Shown here one piece after another: positions 25,485-37,590 of a stretch of 64,000 nt of DNA. Positions within the stretch are counted from its first letter, which is position 1; each line of letters begins with the position of its first letter. The notes beneath the pieces were generated by a model, which saw nothing but the letters and a program-made list of their open reading frames with translations, was not told the DNA's origin and searched no databases. Source of the DNA: an uncultured Clostridia bacterium (GTDB lineage: Bacteria > Bacillota > Clostridia > Oscillospirales > Acutalibacteraceae); contig CAMFBH010000003.1 of assembly GCA_945948515.1 (NCBI GenBank), positions 1 to 64,000 of the forward strand, read 5' to 3'. The position numbers were made by a program, and so were the translations under genes.

Positions 25485-26355
25485 TGAGTTTGAAAACCAG
25501 CTTCATATCAATATTGAGCTAATAAATAAAAACATTGCATTGTTTTTGCCTGAATGTCAGGATAATCAGGACGAGCTTCGCGAGGCAATGCTTTACAGTT
25601 TGACCAATAGCGGAAAACGAATCCGCCCTGTTTTATGCCTTGAATTTGCCAAGGCATGCGGTGCAAAAACTGAGGATGCGTTAAATTTTGCAGTTGCAGT
25701 TGAATATATTCACACTTATTCATTAATCCATGATGACTTACCGTGTATGGATAACGATGATTTTCGCAGAGGAAAGCCGTCGTGTCACAAGGCGTTTTCC
25801 GAGGACACGGCTCTTCTTGCCGGTGACGCTTTACTTACTCACGCTTTCAAGATTATTTCCGATGCTCAGCTTGATGCAGAAAAAAGAATAATGGCAGTTT
25901 CCGAGCTATCATATCTTGCGGGCGCATACGGAATGGTTGGCGGTCAGGTTATTGACTTGAAATATGAAAAGGCAAAACCCGATTTAGAGCAAATCAAATG
26001 TATTCACAGATTGAAAACATCTGCTCTTATTGAGTCTGCCTGTGTTCTCGGATGCATTGCAGCAGGTGAATTTCAGCTTATTGATAAAGCAAGAGAGTTT
26101 GCCTTAAATCTCGGACTTGCTTTCCAGATTAAAGACGATATTCTTGATGTTATAGGAAACGAAGAAATGCTGGGTAAGCATGTCGGTTCTGATTATGAAA
26201 ACAATAAAACAACATATGTTTCTTTAAGAGGTCTTGAAGAATCTCAGAAAGATGTTCAAATTTTCACCGATAAAGCAATCAATGCGCTTAAATACTTTAA
26301 GAATACAGAATTTATTGAAAAACTGGCGCTTTCACTTGTTACCAGAGAAAAATAA
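25477..26355 (+). CDS. ispA: Farnesyl/geranyl diphosphate synthase (polyprenyl synthetase)
   Basis: Prenyltransferase that condenses isopentenyl diphosphate with allylic diphosphates, most likely to farnesyl diphosphate for undecaprenyl and quinone precursors. The two aspartate-rich Mg2+ sites are DDLPCMDND (first) and DDILD (second), and GKRIRPVL and GGQVIDL are also present. The chosen start is ATG 25477, eight bases after AAAAGGA; ATG 25471 adds two residues and is possible. At 292 residues the size fits IspA. It directly precedes dxs, whose product feeds the same pathway. Product chain length cannot be proven from sequence alone. Confidence 0.93.
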   Translation: MNSEFENQLHINIELINKNIALFLPECQDNQDELREAMLYSLTNSGKRIRPVLCLEFAKACGAKTEDALNFAVAVEYIHTYSLIHDDLPCMDNDDFRRGKPSCHKAFSEDTALLAGDALLTHAFKIISDAQLDAEKRIMAVSELSYLAGAYGMVGGQVIDLKYEKAKPDLEQIKCIHRLKTSALIESACVLGCIAAGEFQLIDKAREFALNLGLAFQIKDDILDVIGNEEMLGKHVGSDYENNKTTYVSLRGLEESQKDVQIFTDKAINALKYFKNTEFIEKLALSLVTREK

Positions 26356-26372
26356 TTATAATTATGCATATA

Positions 26373-26401
26373 TTGAATTTTTATGCATTATGTGTTAAAA
26401 T
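26373..26401 (+). promoter_or_regulatory. Probable promoter of dxs
   Basis: TTGAAT (26373-26378), 17-base spacer, TAAAAT (26396-26401), about 25 bases upstream of the dxs start. Confidence 0.55.
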
Positions 26402-26425
26402 GGCATTTTGAAAAGAGATGGTTTT

Positions 26426-28276
26426 ATGTCCTTGCTTGAGAATGTTAATTCTCCAAAGGATTTAAAAAAACTGAATATTAAACAGCTTAATCAGCTTTGT
26501 GCTGAGATTAGAAATCTTTTAATCAGCACCGTTTCACATAACGGAGGTCATCTTTCTTCTAATCTCGGAGTTGTCGAACTTACAGTAGCACTCCATAAGG
26601 TATTCAACAGTCCAACAGACCAAATTGTTTTTGATGTAGGGCATCAGTGCTATACACATAAGATTTTAACCGGCAGAAAAGATGAGTTTTCAACTCTTAG
26701 AACCGAAAACGGTATAAGCGGATTTACAAGACCTGATGAAAGTGTTCATGATATTTTTTCAAGCGGACACAGCAGCACTTCAATCTCAGAAGCCGTGGGA
26801 CTTGCAAATGCTAAAAAAATTAAGGGCGAAAAGGGCAAGGTTATTGCGGTTATCGGAGACGGTGCCTTAACAGGCGGACTTGCCTATGAAGCTTTAAACA
26901 ATTGTGGTTTTGATAACAGCAATTTAATTGTTATTCTTAATGATAATGAAATGTCAATTTCAAAAAATGTTGGCTCAGTTGCTCATTCTCTTACCGAAAT
27001 AAGAACTTCTCCGCGTTACTTTACCTTTAAATCTAAGTTTCGCTCGGCTATTCTTCATATTCCTAAAATCGGAAACGAGCTAAATAGAATTATAACTGCT
27101 ATTAGCTCTAAAATCAGGCGTCAGGTTTACCATAGCACATTTTTTGAGGATCTTGGCTTTAGATATTACGGAGTTATTGATGGGCATGATATTGAGGCTC
27201 TTATTGATGTTTTAAACGCTGCAAAAACCCACACACACTCAACGCTTATCCATATCAGCACAACTAAGGGTAAAGGCTATAATTTTGCTGAAAAGAATCC
27301 AACTCAGTTTCACGGAATCGGTCAGTTTGATATCAATACGGGAGAACCAAAACACAGCGGACAAACCTTTTCTTCTGTTTTTGGAGAATGGATTTGTTCC
27401 TCTGCAAAGAACGATTCAAGAATTTGCGCCGTAACAGCAGCAATGGCACAGGGAACTGGGCTTGAGGAATTTTCAAATATTTTTCCAAACAGATTTTTTG
27501 ATGTAGGCATTGCCGAACAGCATGCCGTTACCTTTTCAAGCGGTCTTGCAAAAAATTCCCTTGTACCTGTTTTTGCTGTATATTCAACATTTTTGCAGAG
27601 ATCATATGATCAGCTTATTCATGATACCGCAATGCAGAATTTGAAAATAATATTTGCTGTTGACCGTGCAGGCTTTGTCGGAGAAGACGGCGAAAGCCAT
27701 CAGGGAGTTTTTGATGTTTGTTATCTTAACAGTGTTCCCGGTCTTACTGTTTATTCACCATCAACCTTTGAAGAACTTCAAAATGAGCTTTATAAGGCTG
27801 TTTATAAAGATAGGGGAGCAGTTGCAGTCAGATATCCTCGAGGCTCGGAAAGAGTGTTGCCGGAGGATTATGTTTATGAGGATTGTGACTACCAGGTTTA
27901 TGGTGATGACAGTGGTGAAATTGCTCTTGTTTCATACGGACGAGTATTTTGTGAGTGCGCACGAGCAAGCAAAAAAATCAATAACTGTTTTGTTTTAAAA
28001 TTAAACAAAATTAAGCCGATAAACAAAGATTCTTTAAAGCATTTAAATAATTGCAGAAAGATTTACTTCTTTGAGGAAGCAATAAAAACTGGTGGTATAG
28101 GACAATCCTTTGCCGAGGCTTTGCTTGAAGAAGGAATTTCCTGCGAATTTGTTCATGTTGCAGTAAATGATGAATTTGTTAAACAGGCTTCCGTTGAATC
28201 TCAACTCAATAAATATGGTTTATCAGAACAAGAAATAATTAATGAGGTTTTAAATGGCGAAAAAGAAAAGGCTTGA
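26426..28276 (+). CDS. dxs: 1-Deoxy-D-xylulose-5-phosphate synthase
   Basis: Thiamine-diphosphate enzyme that joins pyruvate and glyceraldehyde-3-phosphate, the first step of the MEP route to isoprenoids. The N-terminal SHNGGHLSSNLGVVELTVAL and GHQCYTHKILTGR, the ThDP motif GDGALTGGLAYEALNN and the pyrimidine-domain motif DRAGFVGEDGESHQG are all present. ATG 26426 gives the usual SLLENVNSPKDLK start (616 residues); the TTG at 26408 upstream lacks a ribosome site. The last 23 bases overlap tlyA. Confidence 0.98.
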   Translation: MSLLENVNSPKDLKKLNIKQLNQLCAEIRNLLISTVSHNGGHLSSNLGVVELTVALHKVFNSPTDQIVFDVGHQCYTHKILTGRKDEFSTLRTENGISGFTRPDESVHDIFSSGHSSTSISEAVGLANAKKIKGEKGKVIAVIGDGALTGGLAYEALNNCGFDNSNLIVILNDNEMSISKNVGSVAHSLTEIRTSPRYFTFKSKFRSAILHIPKIGNELNRIITAISSKIRRQVYHSTFFEDLGFRYYGVIDGHDIEALIDVLNAAKTHTHSTLIHISTTKGKGYNFAEKNPTQFHGIGQFDINTGEPKHSGQTFSSVFGEWICSSAKNDSRICAVTAAMAQGTGLEEFSNIFPNRFFDVGIAEQHAVTFSSGLAKNSLVPVFAVYSTFLQRSYDQLIHDTAMQNLKIIFAVDRAGFVGEDGESHQGVFDVCYLNSVPGLTVYSPSTFEELQNELYKAVYKDRGAVAVRYPRGSERVLPEDYVYEDCDYQVYGDDSGEIALVSYGRVFCECARASKKINNCFVLKLNKIKPINKDSLKHLNNCRKIYFFEEAIKTGGIGQSFAEALLEEGISCEFVHVAVNDEFVKQASVESQLNKYGLSEQEIINEVLNGEKEKA

Positions 28277-29060
28277 TACAGTAGTTTTTGAAATGGGCTT
28301 TACTGAAAGCAGGGAAAAGGCAAAGGCTGTCATTATGGCCGGTGAGGTCTATGTTAATAATCAAAAATCAGACAAGCCCGGAACTGAAATTAAAGAAGAT
28401 GATGTTGTTGAATTTCGCGGAAAAGCGCCGAAATATGTCAGCAGAGGCGGCTTGAAGCTTGAAAAAGCGATGAGTTGTTTTCCTATTTCATTAGAAAATA
28501 AAATTTGCATGGATGTTGGAGCTTCTACCGGCGGTTTTACTGATTGTATGCTCCAAAACGGTGCAGTAAAAGTTTATTCAATAGATGTTGGCTACGGTCA
28601 GCTCGCCTGGAAGCTCAGATGCGATGAGAGAGTAGTAAATCTTGAAAGAACGAATTTCAGATATGTTACGGATGAACAGGTGCCTGATAAGATAGATTTT
28701 TCATCTGTTGATGTTTCTTTTATTTCCCTCAGCTTAATTCTCCCTGTTCTTTTCAATATATTATCCAATAACGGTGAGGCGGTTTGCCTAATTAAGCCGC
28801 AATTTGAAGCAGGCAAAGAAAAGGTTGGAAAAAAAGGTGTTGTCAGAGAGCTTTCAACACATCTTGAAGTTGTTGAAAAGGTTGTCTCAATCGCTGTATC
28901 ACTTGGCTTTTCCGTACGAGGATTGAATTATTCTCCTATAAAGGGACCCGAGGGAAACATTGAATATTTGATGTATATTAAAAAAGACGGTAAAAATGAT
29001 GTCAGCGATAATGTTGATATTGATTTTGTTGTTAATAGTTCACATGAGGAATTGTTATGA
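28254..29060 (+). CDS. tlyA: TlyA-family rRNA 2'-O-methyltransferase
   Basis: Two-domain protein of 268 residues: an N-terminal S4 RNA-binding domain (about 1-60, with RLDTVVFEMGFTESREKAKAV) and an FtsJ-type methyltransferase domain with CMDVGASTGGFTDCMLQNGA as the SAM motif and SYDVSFISLSLILP-like core (residues VDVSFISLSLILPVL). TlyA proteins methylate ribosomal RNA riboses in actinobacteria; the Firmicutes members (YqxC) are assumed to act similarly. It overlaps dxs upstream and nadK downstream by four bases (ATGA), within a conserved Firmicutes gene order. Confidence 0.9.
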   Translation: MAKKKRLDTVVFEMGFTESREKAKAVIMAGEVYVNNQKSDKPGTEIKEDDVVEFRGKAPKYVSRGGLKLEKAMSCFPISLENKICMDVGASTGGFTDCMLQNGAVKVYSIDVGYGQLAWKLRCDERVVNLERTNFRYVTDEQVPDKIDFSSVDVSFISLSLILPVLFNILSNNGEAVCLIKPQFEAGKEKVGKKGVVRELSTHLEVVEKVVSIAVSLGFSVRGLNYSPIKGPEGNIEYLMYIKKDGKNDVSDNVDIDFVVNSSHEELL

Positions 29061-29914
29061 TTTTTTCTGTTTTTCCGAATGCAGATAGTGATGCGGCTCG
29101 TACAATCACAAAAGAGGTGATTGATGAGCTTATTAATCTTGAATGCAGAGTCTTTATAAGCGATGAACTAACTACATATTTTTCAGATACAAAGGCTGAT
29201 TTTTGTGCATATAATCAACTTATCAGCGTTTGTGATATTGCTATTGCAGTCGGTGGAGACGGTACAATGATAAGCGTTGCAAAAAAAGCCGCTCTCTGCG
29301 GAAAGCAGGCTCTCGGAATCAATGCAGGACGGCTTGGCTTTTTAAGCGGAATTGAAAAAAACGAGTTGTCATTGCTGAAAGAAGTTGTTTTGGGAAATTA
29401 TACTGTCGATAAAAGAATGATGCTTAAAATCGAAGTTATCGAAAATTCAACTGTTATTTCTTCCCACCATGCAATCAATGATGCCGTTGTTTCAAGGGGT
29501 GAATGTGCAAGGCTTGTTGATATATATGTTGAATCAGACAAGCATCCTGTTTCAAGCACACGCGCGGACGGAGTAATTGTTTCAACTCCTACCGGTTCAA
29601 CTGCTTATTCGTTGGCAGCAGGAGGTCCGATAGTTTGCCCGCAGATGAACTGCTTCATAGTTACGCCTATATGTCCGCATTCGTTGGTAAGCAGGTCTAT
29701 TGTTTTGCCTGTTGAAAACACATTAACCGTTGCTGTTGCTAACGGAGCCGATAATTCATATTTGAGTATTGACGGTGAATCGGCGATAAGAGTTAATGAC
29801 ACAACCACAATTCGTGTTTCACTGTCTGAATATACAGCAAAGCTTATTAAAGTTAAACCTGAGAATTTTTATGAAATTCTTGAAAAAAAACTTATTGAAA
29901 GAAGAATGAAATGA
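29057..29914 (+). CDS. nadK: NAD kinase
   Basis: Phosphorylates NAD+ to NADP+. The signature GGDGT is at residues 66-70, preceded by the typical VCDIAIAV strand and followed by ALGINAGRLGFLSG; NDAVVSRG and DGVIVSTPTGSTAYSLAAGGP make the substrate pocket. Length 285 residues is normal. Overlaps of four bases on both sides with tlyA and argR show a tightly coupled operon. Confidence 0.97.
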   Translation: MIFSVFPNADSDAARTITKEVIDELINLECRVFISDELTTYFSDTKADFCAYNQLISVCDIAIAVGGDGTMISVAKKAALCGKQALGINAGRLGFLSGIEKNELSLLKEVVLGNYTVDKRMMLKIEVIENSTVISSHHAINDAVVSRGECARLVDIYVESDKHPVSSTRADGVIVSTPTGSTAYSLAAGGPIVCPQMNCFIVTPICPHSLVSRSIVLPVENTLTVAVANGADNSYLSIDGESAIRVNDTTTIRVSLSEYTAKLIKVKPENFYEILEKKLIERRMK

Positions 29915-30363
29915 AAAAGAGAAGGCATGCAAAAATACTTGAAATAATTTCTTCAATGGAAATTGAAACACAGGAAGATTTGCAAAAAGAGCTCAAAAAA
30001 AACGGTTATGAGGTAACTCAGGCAACTATCAGCCGAGATATTAAGGAATTACGCCTTGTTAAAGATTTGTCTTCAAGCGGAAGATATGTTTATTCTACCG
30101 GTAAGAAATCATCTGAAGCCCCGCCTAATCGTTTCAGCGGAATTTTCAGTGAATCTGTAATCAGCGTTTCAGGCGCTGAGAATATGGTTTGCGTTAAGTG
30201 CTTTTCCGGAACTGCCGGTGCTGCTTGTGCCGCTATTGATTCTCTTGAGTGGAGCGGTGTTTTGGGAACGATTGCCGGTGATGATACAATATTTGTTATG
30301 TGCGCTTCTTCAGAACACGCACTTCAATTTAAAACAAATCTGGAGAAATTGTTAAATGCTTAG
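29911..30363 (+). CDS. argR: Arginine repressor ArgR/AhrC
   Basis: Arginine-responsive hexameric regulator. The 150-residue protein has an N-terminal winged helix (about 1-70, with IETQEDLQKELKKNGYEVTQ then ATISRDIKELRLVK) and a C-terminal oligomerisation and arginine-binding domain with GTAGAACAAIDSLEWSGVLG and TIAGDDTIFVM. No arginine biosynthesis genes are nearby; the position between nadK and recN follows the Bacillus ahrC-recN order and need not reflect function. Confidence 0.96.
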   Translation: MKKRRHAKILEIISSMEIETQEDLQKELKKNGYEVTQATISRDIKELRLVKDLSSSGRYVYSTGKKSSEAPPNRFSGIFSESVISVSGAENMVCVKCFSGTAGAACAAIDSLEWSGVLGTIAGDDTIFVMCASSEHALQFKTNLEKLLNA

Positions 30364-32029
30364 AAATCTAAAAATTGAAAATATCGCTGTTGTTGAAAGC
30401 GCAGATATTGAATTTTCGGATGGATTAAATGTTTTAACCGGTGAAACCGGTGCTGGAAAATCTATATTAATTGACTCTATAAACGCAGTTTTGGGTGAGA
30501 GAACCTCTAAGGATTTAATCAGAAACAACTGCGATAGCGGATTTGTAAGCGCTTTTTTTGACTGTGTTAATGAAAAGGTTAACAGCGTACTGGAAGAGCT
30601 TGATATTCCTGCGGAAAGTGATAATTCACTTTTAATTACAAGAAGGATATCCTTAAACGGTAAATCATATTGCAAGGTCAATGGCGTTAATGTAACTGTT
30701 TCTATGCTCAAAAAAATCGGTAACGAGCTTGTTAATATTCACGGACAACACGATAATCAATATCTTCTTAATCCGGATTTTCACTATGAATTTATTGATA
30801 TGCTTTCCGAAAATAAGGATATTTTAAAAGAATATAAAATTTCGTTTTCTGAACTTATAAAGGTCAGAAGAAAGTTAAAATCGCTTCAACAGGATGAGAA
30901 TGAAAAATCAAGAAAGCTTGAATTACTTAAGTATCAGATAGATGAGCTCGAAAACGCAGGTTTAAAGATAGGCGAAAAGGAAGAACTGCAAAAGAGAAAA
31001 GCAGTTATTGTTAACAGCGAGGCTTTGATGAATGCTCTTAACGCCGCTGTTCAGTGTATAGAAGGTTCTGAAGAATCTTCAGGTACAGCGCTTTTATGCA
31101 GAGAAATGTGTAATTCTCTTTCGAAATTTTCAAATATAAGTCCAGAGTATGAAGAAATATCTCAAAAATGTGAAAATGCATGTGAGCTTATTGATGATAT
31201 AAAAGTATTGATTCAAAGCAGGCTTAAAGAGGTTGAATTTGATCCTGCCGAGCTTGAAATGATTGAGGGTAGGCTCGATCAGTTATACAAATTAAGTGAA
31301 AAATACGGCACAACTGAAGAAAACATGCTCTCTTTTCTTGATAATGCAAAGAAGAGCTATAATGAAATCATCAGTGCAGATGAGGAAATTAGCTCACTTA
31401 CAAGGAAGTATGATGAGTGTCTCGAATATGCAGTCAGTATGGCAAGTAAACTTACTGAGGAAAGAAAAAGCACTGCTCATAAATTTGAAATAGCAGTTAA
31501 AGAGCAACTCTCATATTTGGATATGCCGCATATTGAATTTTTAGTTAATTTCACTCAAGGTAAGCTTAATTCAACCGGACTTGACAGGATTGAGTTTCTT
31601 ATATCAACCAATCCCGGTGAACCGCCTAAACCGTTATCGAAAATAGCATCAGGCGGAGAGCTATCTCGAATAATGCTTGCAATTAAAAGTATTTTGGCGC
31701 ATAATGACACAATAGCAACATTAATCTTTGATGAAATCGATACAGGAGTCAGCGGACGGGCAAGCAGAAAAATCGGATACAGGCTAAAATCCGTATCGAA
31801 GGATTGCCAGGTTATTTGTGTAACTCATTCTGCTCAAATTGCTTCGGTTGCAGACACACATTTGCTGATTTCAAAGGAAGTCACCGACAATAAAACTTAT
31901 ACCAAGGTTACACCACTTGATTTTGAGGCAAGAAAGAATGAACTTGCAAGAATCATGGGAGGACTTCAAATATCACAAGCTCTGCTTGACAGCGCGCAGG
32001 AGCTTTTAGAAAATACGGAGGACAATTAA
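30356..32029 (+). CDS. recN: DNA repair protein RecN
   Basis: SMC-like ATPase acting early in double-strand break repair. The Walker A motif GETGAGKS lies at residues 29-36, two coiled-coil arms flank a central hinge (about 155-370), and the C-terminal head has the signature SGGELSRIMLAIK with Walker B TLIFDEIDTGVSG. Length 557 residues is typical. It overlaps argR by eight bases and tyrS begins immediately after its stop. Confidence 0.97.
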   Translation: MLRNLKIENIAVVESADIEFSDGLNVLTGETGAGKSILIDSINAVLGERTSKDLIRNNCDSGFVSAFFDCVNEKVNSVLEELDIPAESDNSLLITRRISLNGKSYCKVNGVNVTVSMLKKIGNELVNIHGQHDNQYLLNPDFHYEFIDMLSENKDILKEYKISFSELIKVRRKLKSLQQDENEKSRKLELLKYQIDELENAGLKIGEKEELQKRKAVIVNSEALMNALNAAVQCIEGSEESSGTALLCREMCNSLSKFSNISPEYEEISQKCENACELIDDIKVLIQSRLKEVEFDPAELEMIEGRLDQLYKLSEKYGTTEENMLSFLDNAKKSYNEIISADEEISSLTRKYDECLEYAVSMASKLTEERKSTAHKFEIAVKEQLSYLDMPHIEFLVNFTQGKLNSTGLDRIEFLISTNPGEPPKPLSKIASGGELSRIMLAIKSILAHNDTIATLIFDEIDTGVSGRASRKIGYRLKSVSKDCQVICVTHSAQIASVADTHLLISKEVTDNKTYTKVTPLDFEARKNELARIMGGLQISQALLDSAQELLENTEDN

Positions 32030-33253
32030 ATGGGAGTTTATGAAGAATTAAAGGAACGCGGACTGATTGCTCAGATTACCAATGAGGAGGAGGTAAGAGA
32101 GCTTGTAAATGCGGGCAAAGCAACATTTTACATTGGCTTTGATCCAACTGCTGACAGCCTTCATGTTGGTCATTTTATGGCACTTTGCCTTATGAAGAGA
32201 CTTCAAATGGCAGGTAACAGACCTATCGCTCTTATCGGAGGCGGAACCGGTATGGTAGGTGATCCGAGCGGAAGAACCGATATGAGGCAGATGCTCACCG
32301 TTGAAACCATTCAGCATAACTGTGAATGCTTTAAAAAGCAGATGAGCAGATTTATTGATTTCAGCGACGGCAAGGCTCTTATGGTAAATAATGCCGATTG
32401 GCTTCTTGATTTAAACTATGTTGAGTTACTCAGAGATATCGGTGCATGCTTCAGTGTAAACAGAATGCTTGCCGCTGAGTGCTATAAGCAGAGAATGGAA
32501 AAAGGACTTTCATTCCTTGAATTTAACTATATGATAATGCAGAGCTATGATTTCTACGCTCTTTATCAGAAATACGGTTGCAGCCTTCAGTTCGGCGGTG
32601 ACGACCAATGGTCAAATATGATAGGCGGAATTGAGCTTATTCGCCGCAAACTCGGAAAGAGTGCTAATGCTATGACAATCACTCTTCTTCTAAATTCAGA
32701 AGGAAAGAAGATGGGCAAAACTCAAAAGGGTGCAGTTTGGCTTGACCCCGAAAAAACTTCTCCGTATGAGTTTTATCAGTATTGGAGAAATGTTAATGAT
32801 GCAGATGTTATTAAATGCATGAAGCTTTTAACATTTATTCCCCTCGAAGAAATTGCTGAGTATGAAAAGCTTGAGGGAGCTGAGCTTAACAAGGCTAAAG
32901 AGGTTCTTGCTTTTTCTCTTACAGAGCTTGTTCACGGAAAAGAAGAGGCAGAAAAGGCTCAGAATGCCGCAAAGGCTTTGTTTGCAGGCGGTGCAGACAG
33001 CTCGGATATGCCGTCAACTACTTTAAATGACTCTGATTTCAATGATGGTAAAATCCTTGTTCTTGATATGATGCTTGCGGGCGGAATGATAAAATCAAAG
33101 GGCGAAGGCAGAAGACTGATTGACCAAGGCGGAGTAAGCGTTAATGACGAAAAAATCAGCGGTGCTCTTCACACCCTTTCAAAAGAAGATTTTAAAAATG
33201 AGGTTATTATAAAAAAAGGTAAAAAGGTTTTCAGAAAGTTTACCGTTGAATAA
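32030..33253 (+). CDS. tyrS: Tyrosyl-tRNA synthetase
   Basis: Class I aminoacyl-tRNA synthetase charging tRNA-Tyr. The HIGH-like motif is HVGH in [14 protein letters not shown] and the KMSKS-like motif is [15 protein letters not shown] and the tyrosine pocket motif [14 protein letters not shown] are clear. A C-terminal S4 domain begins about residue 340. Length 407 residues. The start codon abuts the recN stop with AGGAGG-like GGAGGA just upstream. No T-box leader precedes it here because it is embedded in the operon, which ends at the following terminator. Confidence 0.98.
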   Translation: MGVYEELKERGLIAQITNEEEVRELVNAGKATFYIGFDPTADSLHVGHFMALCLMKRLQMAGNRPIALIGGGTGMVGDPSGRTDMRQMLTVETIQHNCECFKKQMSRFIDFSDGKALMVNNADWLLDLNYVELLRDIGACFSVNRMLAAECYKQRMEKGLSFLEFNYMIMQSYDFYALYQKYGCSLQFGGDDQWSNMIGGIELIRRKLGKSANAMTITLLLNSEGKKMGKTQKGAVWLDPEKTSPYEFYQYWRNVNDADVIKCMKLLTFIPLEEIAEYEKLEGAELNKAKEVLAFSLTELVHGKEEAEKAQNAAKALFAGGADSSDMPSTTLNDSDFNDGKILVLDMMLAGGMIKSKGEGRRLIDQGGVSVNDEKISGALHTLSKEDFKNEVIIKKGKKVFRKFTVE

Positions 33254-33264
33254 TTAATCGTTTG

Positions 33265-33292
33265 TCGGGCGGAAAATTCCGCCCGATTTTTA
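33265..33292 (+). terminator. Strong terminator after tyrS
   Basis: Ten-pair stem TCGGGCGGAA / TTCCGCCCGA (33265-33274, 33277-33286) with a minimal AA loop and a TTTTT tail. It closes the long dxs-to-tyrS transcript. Confidence 0.92.
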
Positions 33293-33303
33293 TATTATTA
33301 TTG

Positions 33304-33331
33304 TTGAATTAACTTCAATTTGTGTTATAAT
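33304..33331 (+). promoter_or_regulatory. Promoter of ligA
   Basis: TTGAAT (33304-33309), 16-base spacer, TATAAT (33326-33331) with a TG one base upstream of the -10, about 30 bases before ligA. Confidence 0.75.
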
Positions 33332-33352
33332 AATTATTAATTATAAATATAA

Positions 33353-36167
<2,815 letters not shown>

Positions 36168-36178
36168 GGAGTATTTAT

Positions 36179-37576
36179 ATGGACAGTAAAATTCAAAATT
36201 TTTTTGATAGCGTTAAAGGTAAAAAAATTGCGTTTGTAGGAATTGGAGTAACTAATGCACCGACAGCTAAGCTTTTTGCTGATTTCGGTGCAAGTGTTTA
36301 TGCCTGCGACCGAAAGGATAAGGAGTATATCGGCAAGGATATTTGCGCTGAACTTGAAAATTCAGGCGTTGAATTTTGCCTTGGAGATACTTATCTTGAT
36401 AATCTCGCCGATATGGATGTTATTTTCAGAACACCCGGAATAATGCCGAGCGAGCAATGGATTGTGGATGCGAAAAAAAGAGGTCAGGTTGTCACTTCCG
36501 AAATGGAGGTATTCTTTGATTTATGTCCCTGTAAAATTATTGCTGTTACCGGCTCAGACGGTAAAACAACATCAACTACATTGATTTCCGAAATGCTGAA
36601 AAAAGAAGGAAAAACAGTTTATCTCGGCGGAAATATAGGTAAAGCGCTTTTACCTGAAATAGTGAATATTAAAGTGAGCGACTATGCAGTTGTTGAACTT
36701 TCTTCTTTCCAGCTTATAACAATGCATTCAAGCCCCGATATTGCCGTTGTAACCAATCTTGCTCCAAATCATCTTGATCACCATAAAGATATGCAGGAGT
36801 ATGTTGACAGTAAAAGAAATATTCTGCTTCATCAAAATGCGTTTTCAAAATCAGTTCTTAATGCTAATAACGATTACACGGTCAATATGCTTAGTGATGT
36901 TAACGGAACTCCGTATCAGTTTTCATATGGCAGAGAGATTGAGCACGGAGCTTATTATAAAAACGGAAAAATTTATTTTAATGATTACGGTAAGGATACT
37001 GTTGAAGTTCTCGACAGAAAGGATATCAAGCTGCCGGGCGATCATAATGTTGAGAACTACTTAACAGCTATTACTGCTGTTTGGGGACTTGTCAGCATTG
37101 ACTCAATTCGAGAGGTTGCAAAGAATTTCGGCGGCGTTGAACACAGAATTGAATTTGTAAGAGAAAGAAACGGTGTTAAATGGTATAACGATTCAATCGC
37201 AACTTCGCCCACAAGAGTTATAAGCGGACTTAAATCCTTTGACCAAAAGATAATAATTATCTGCGGAGGCTCCGATAAAGGAATAAGCTTTAAGCCAATG
37301 GTTCCGTATATTCTTTCAAATGTTAAGCTTTTGATTTTAATGGGAGAGGTTACTGCTCCTAAAATTTATGATGCGATTGTTACAGACGAAGGATATAAAA
37401 ACAGCTCCCTTGAAATTAAGTTTGCCTCGTCAATGGAAGAAGCAGTAAAAATTGCAGATGAAAATTCTTCTGAGGGAGATATTGTTTCTCTTTCACCTGC
37501 CTGTGCTTCCTTTGATTTATATAAGAATTTTGAGTACAGAGGCAGACACTTTAAAAATGTTGTAAATTCTCTTTAA
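36179..37576 (+). CDS. murD: UDP-N-acetylmuramoylalanine--D-glutamate ligase
   Basis: Cytoplasmic Mur ligase that adds D-glutamate to UDP-MurNAc-L-Ala in peptidoglycan synthesis. The N-terminal domain has FVGIGVTNAPTAKLFADFG, the ATP loop is AVTGSDGKTTSTTLI, the central domain has SSFQL and NLAPNHLDHH, and the C-terminal domain starts HRIEFV and carries YNDSIATSPT and ICGGSDKG. These distinguish MurD from other Mur ligases. Length 465 residues. No other mur gene is adjacent; it shares a transcript with ligA and the M42 peptidases. Confidence 0.97.
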   Translation: MDSKIQNFFDSVKGKKIAFVGIGVTNAPTAKLFADFGASVYACDRKDKEYIGKDICAELENSGVEFCLGDTYLDNLADMDVIFRTPGIMPSEQWIVDAKKRGQVVTSEMEVFFDLCPCKIIAVTGSDGKTTSTTLISEMLKKEGKTVYLGGNIGKALLPEIVNIKVSDYAVVELSSFQLITMHSSPDIAVVTNLAPNHLDHHKDMQEYVDSKRNILLHQNAFSKSVLNANNDYTVNMLSDVNGTPYQFSYGREIEHGAYYKNGKIYFNDYGKDTVEVLDRKDIKLPGDHNVENYLTAITAVWGLVSIDSIREVAKNFGGVEHRIEFVRERNGVKWYNDSIATSPTRVISGLKSFDQKIIIICGGSDKGISFKPMVPYILSNVKLLILMGEVTAPKIYDAIVTDEGYKNSSLEIKFASSMEEAVKIADENSSEGDIVSLSPACASFDLYKNFEYRGRHFKNVVNSL

Positions 37577-37590
37577 GGCAGAGGTTGGAA

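Noticed and set aside
32000..32030. T-box leader upstream of tyrS
   Set aside because: tyrS starts directly after the recN stop, so there is no room for a leader and no T-box sequence.
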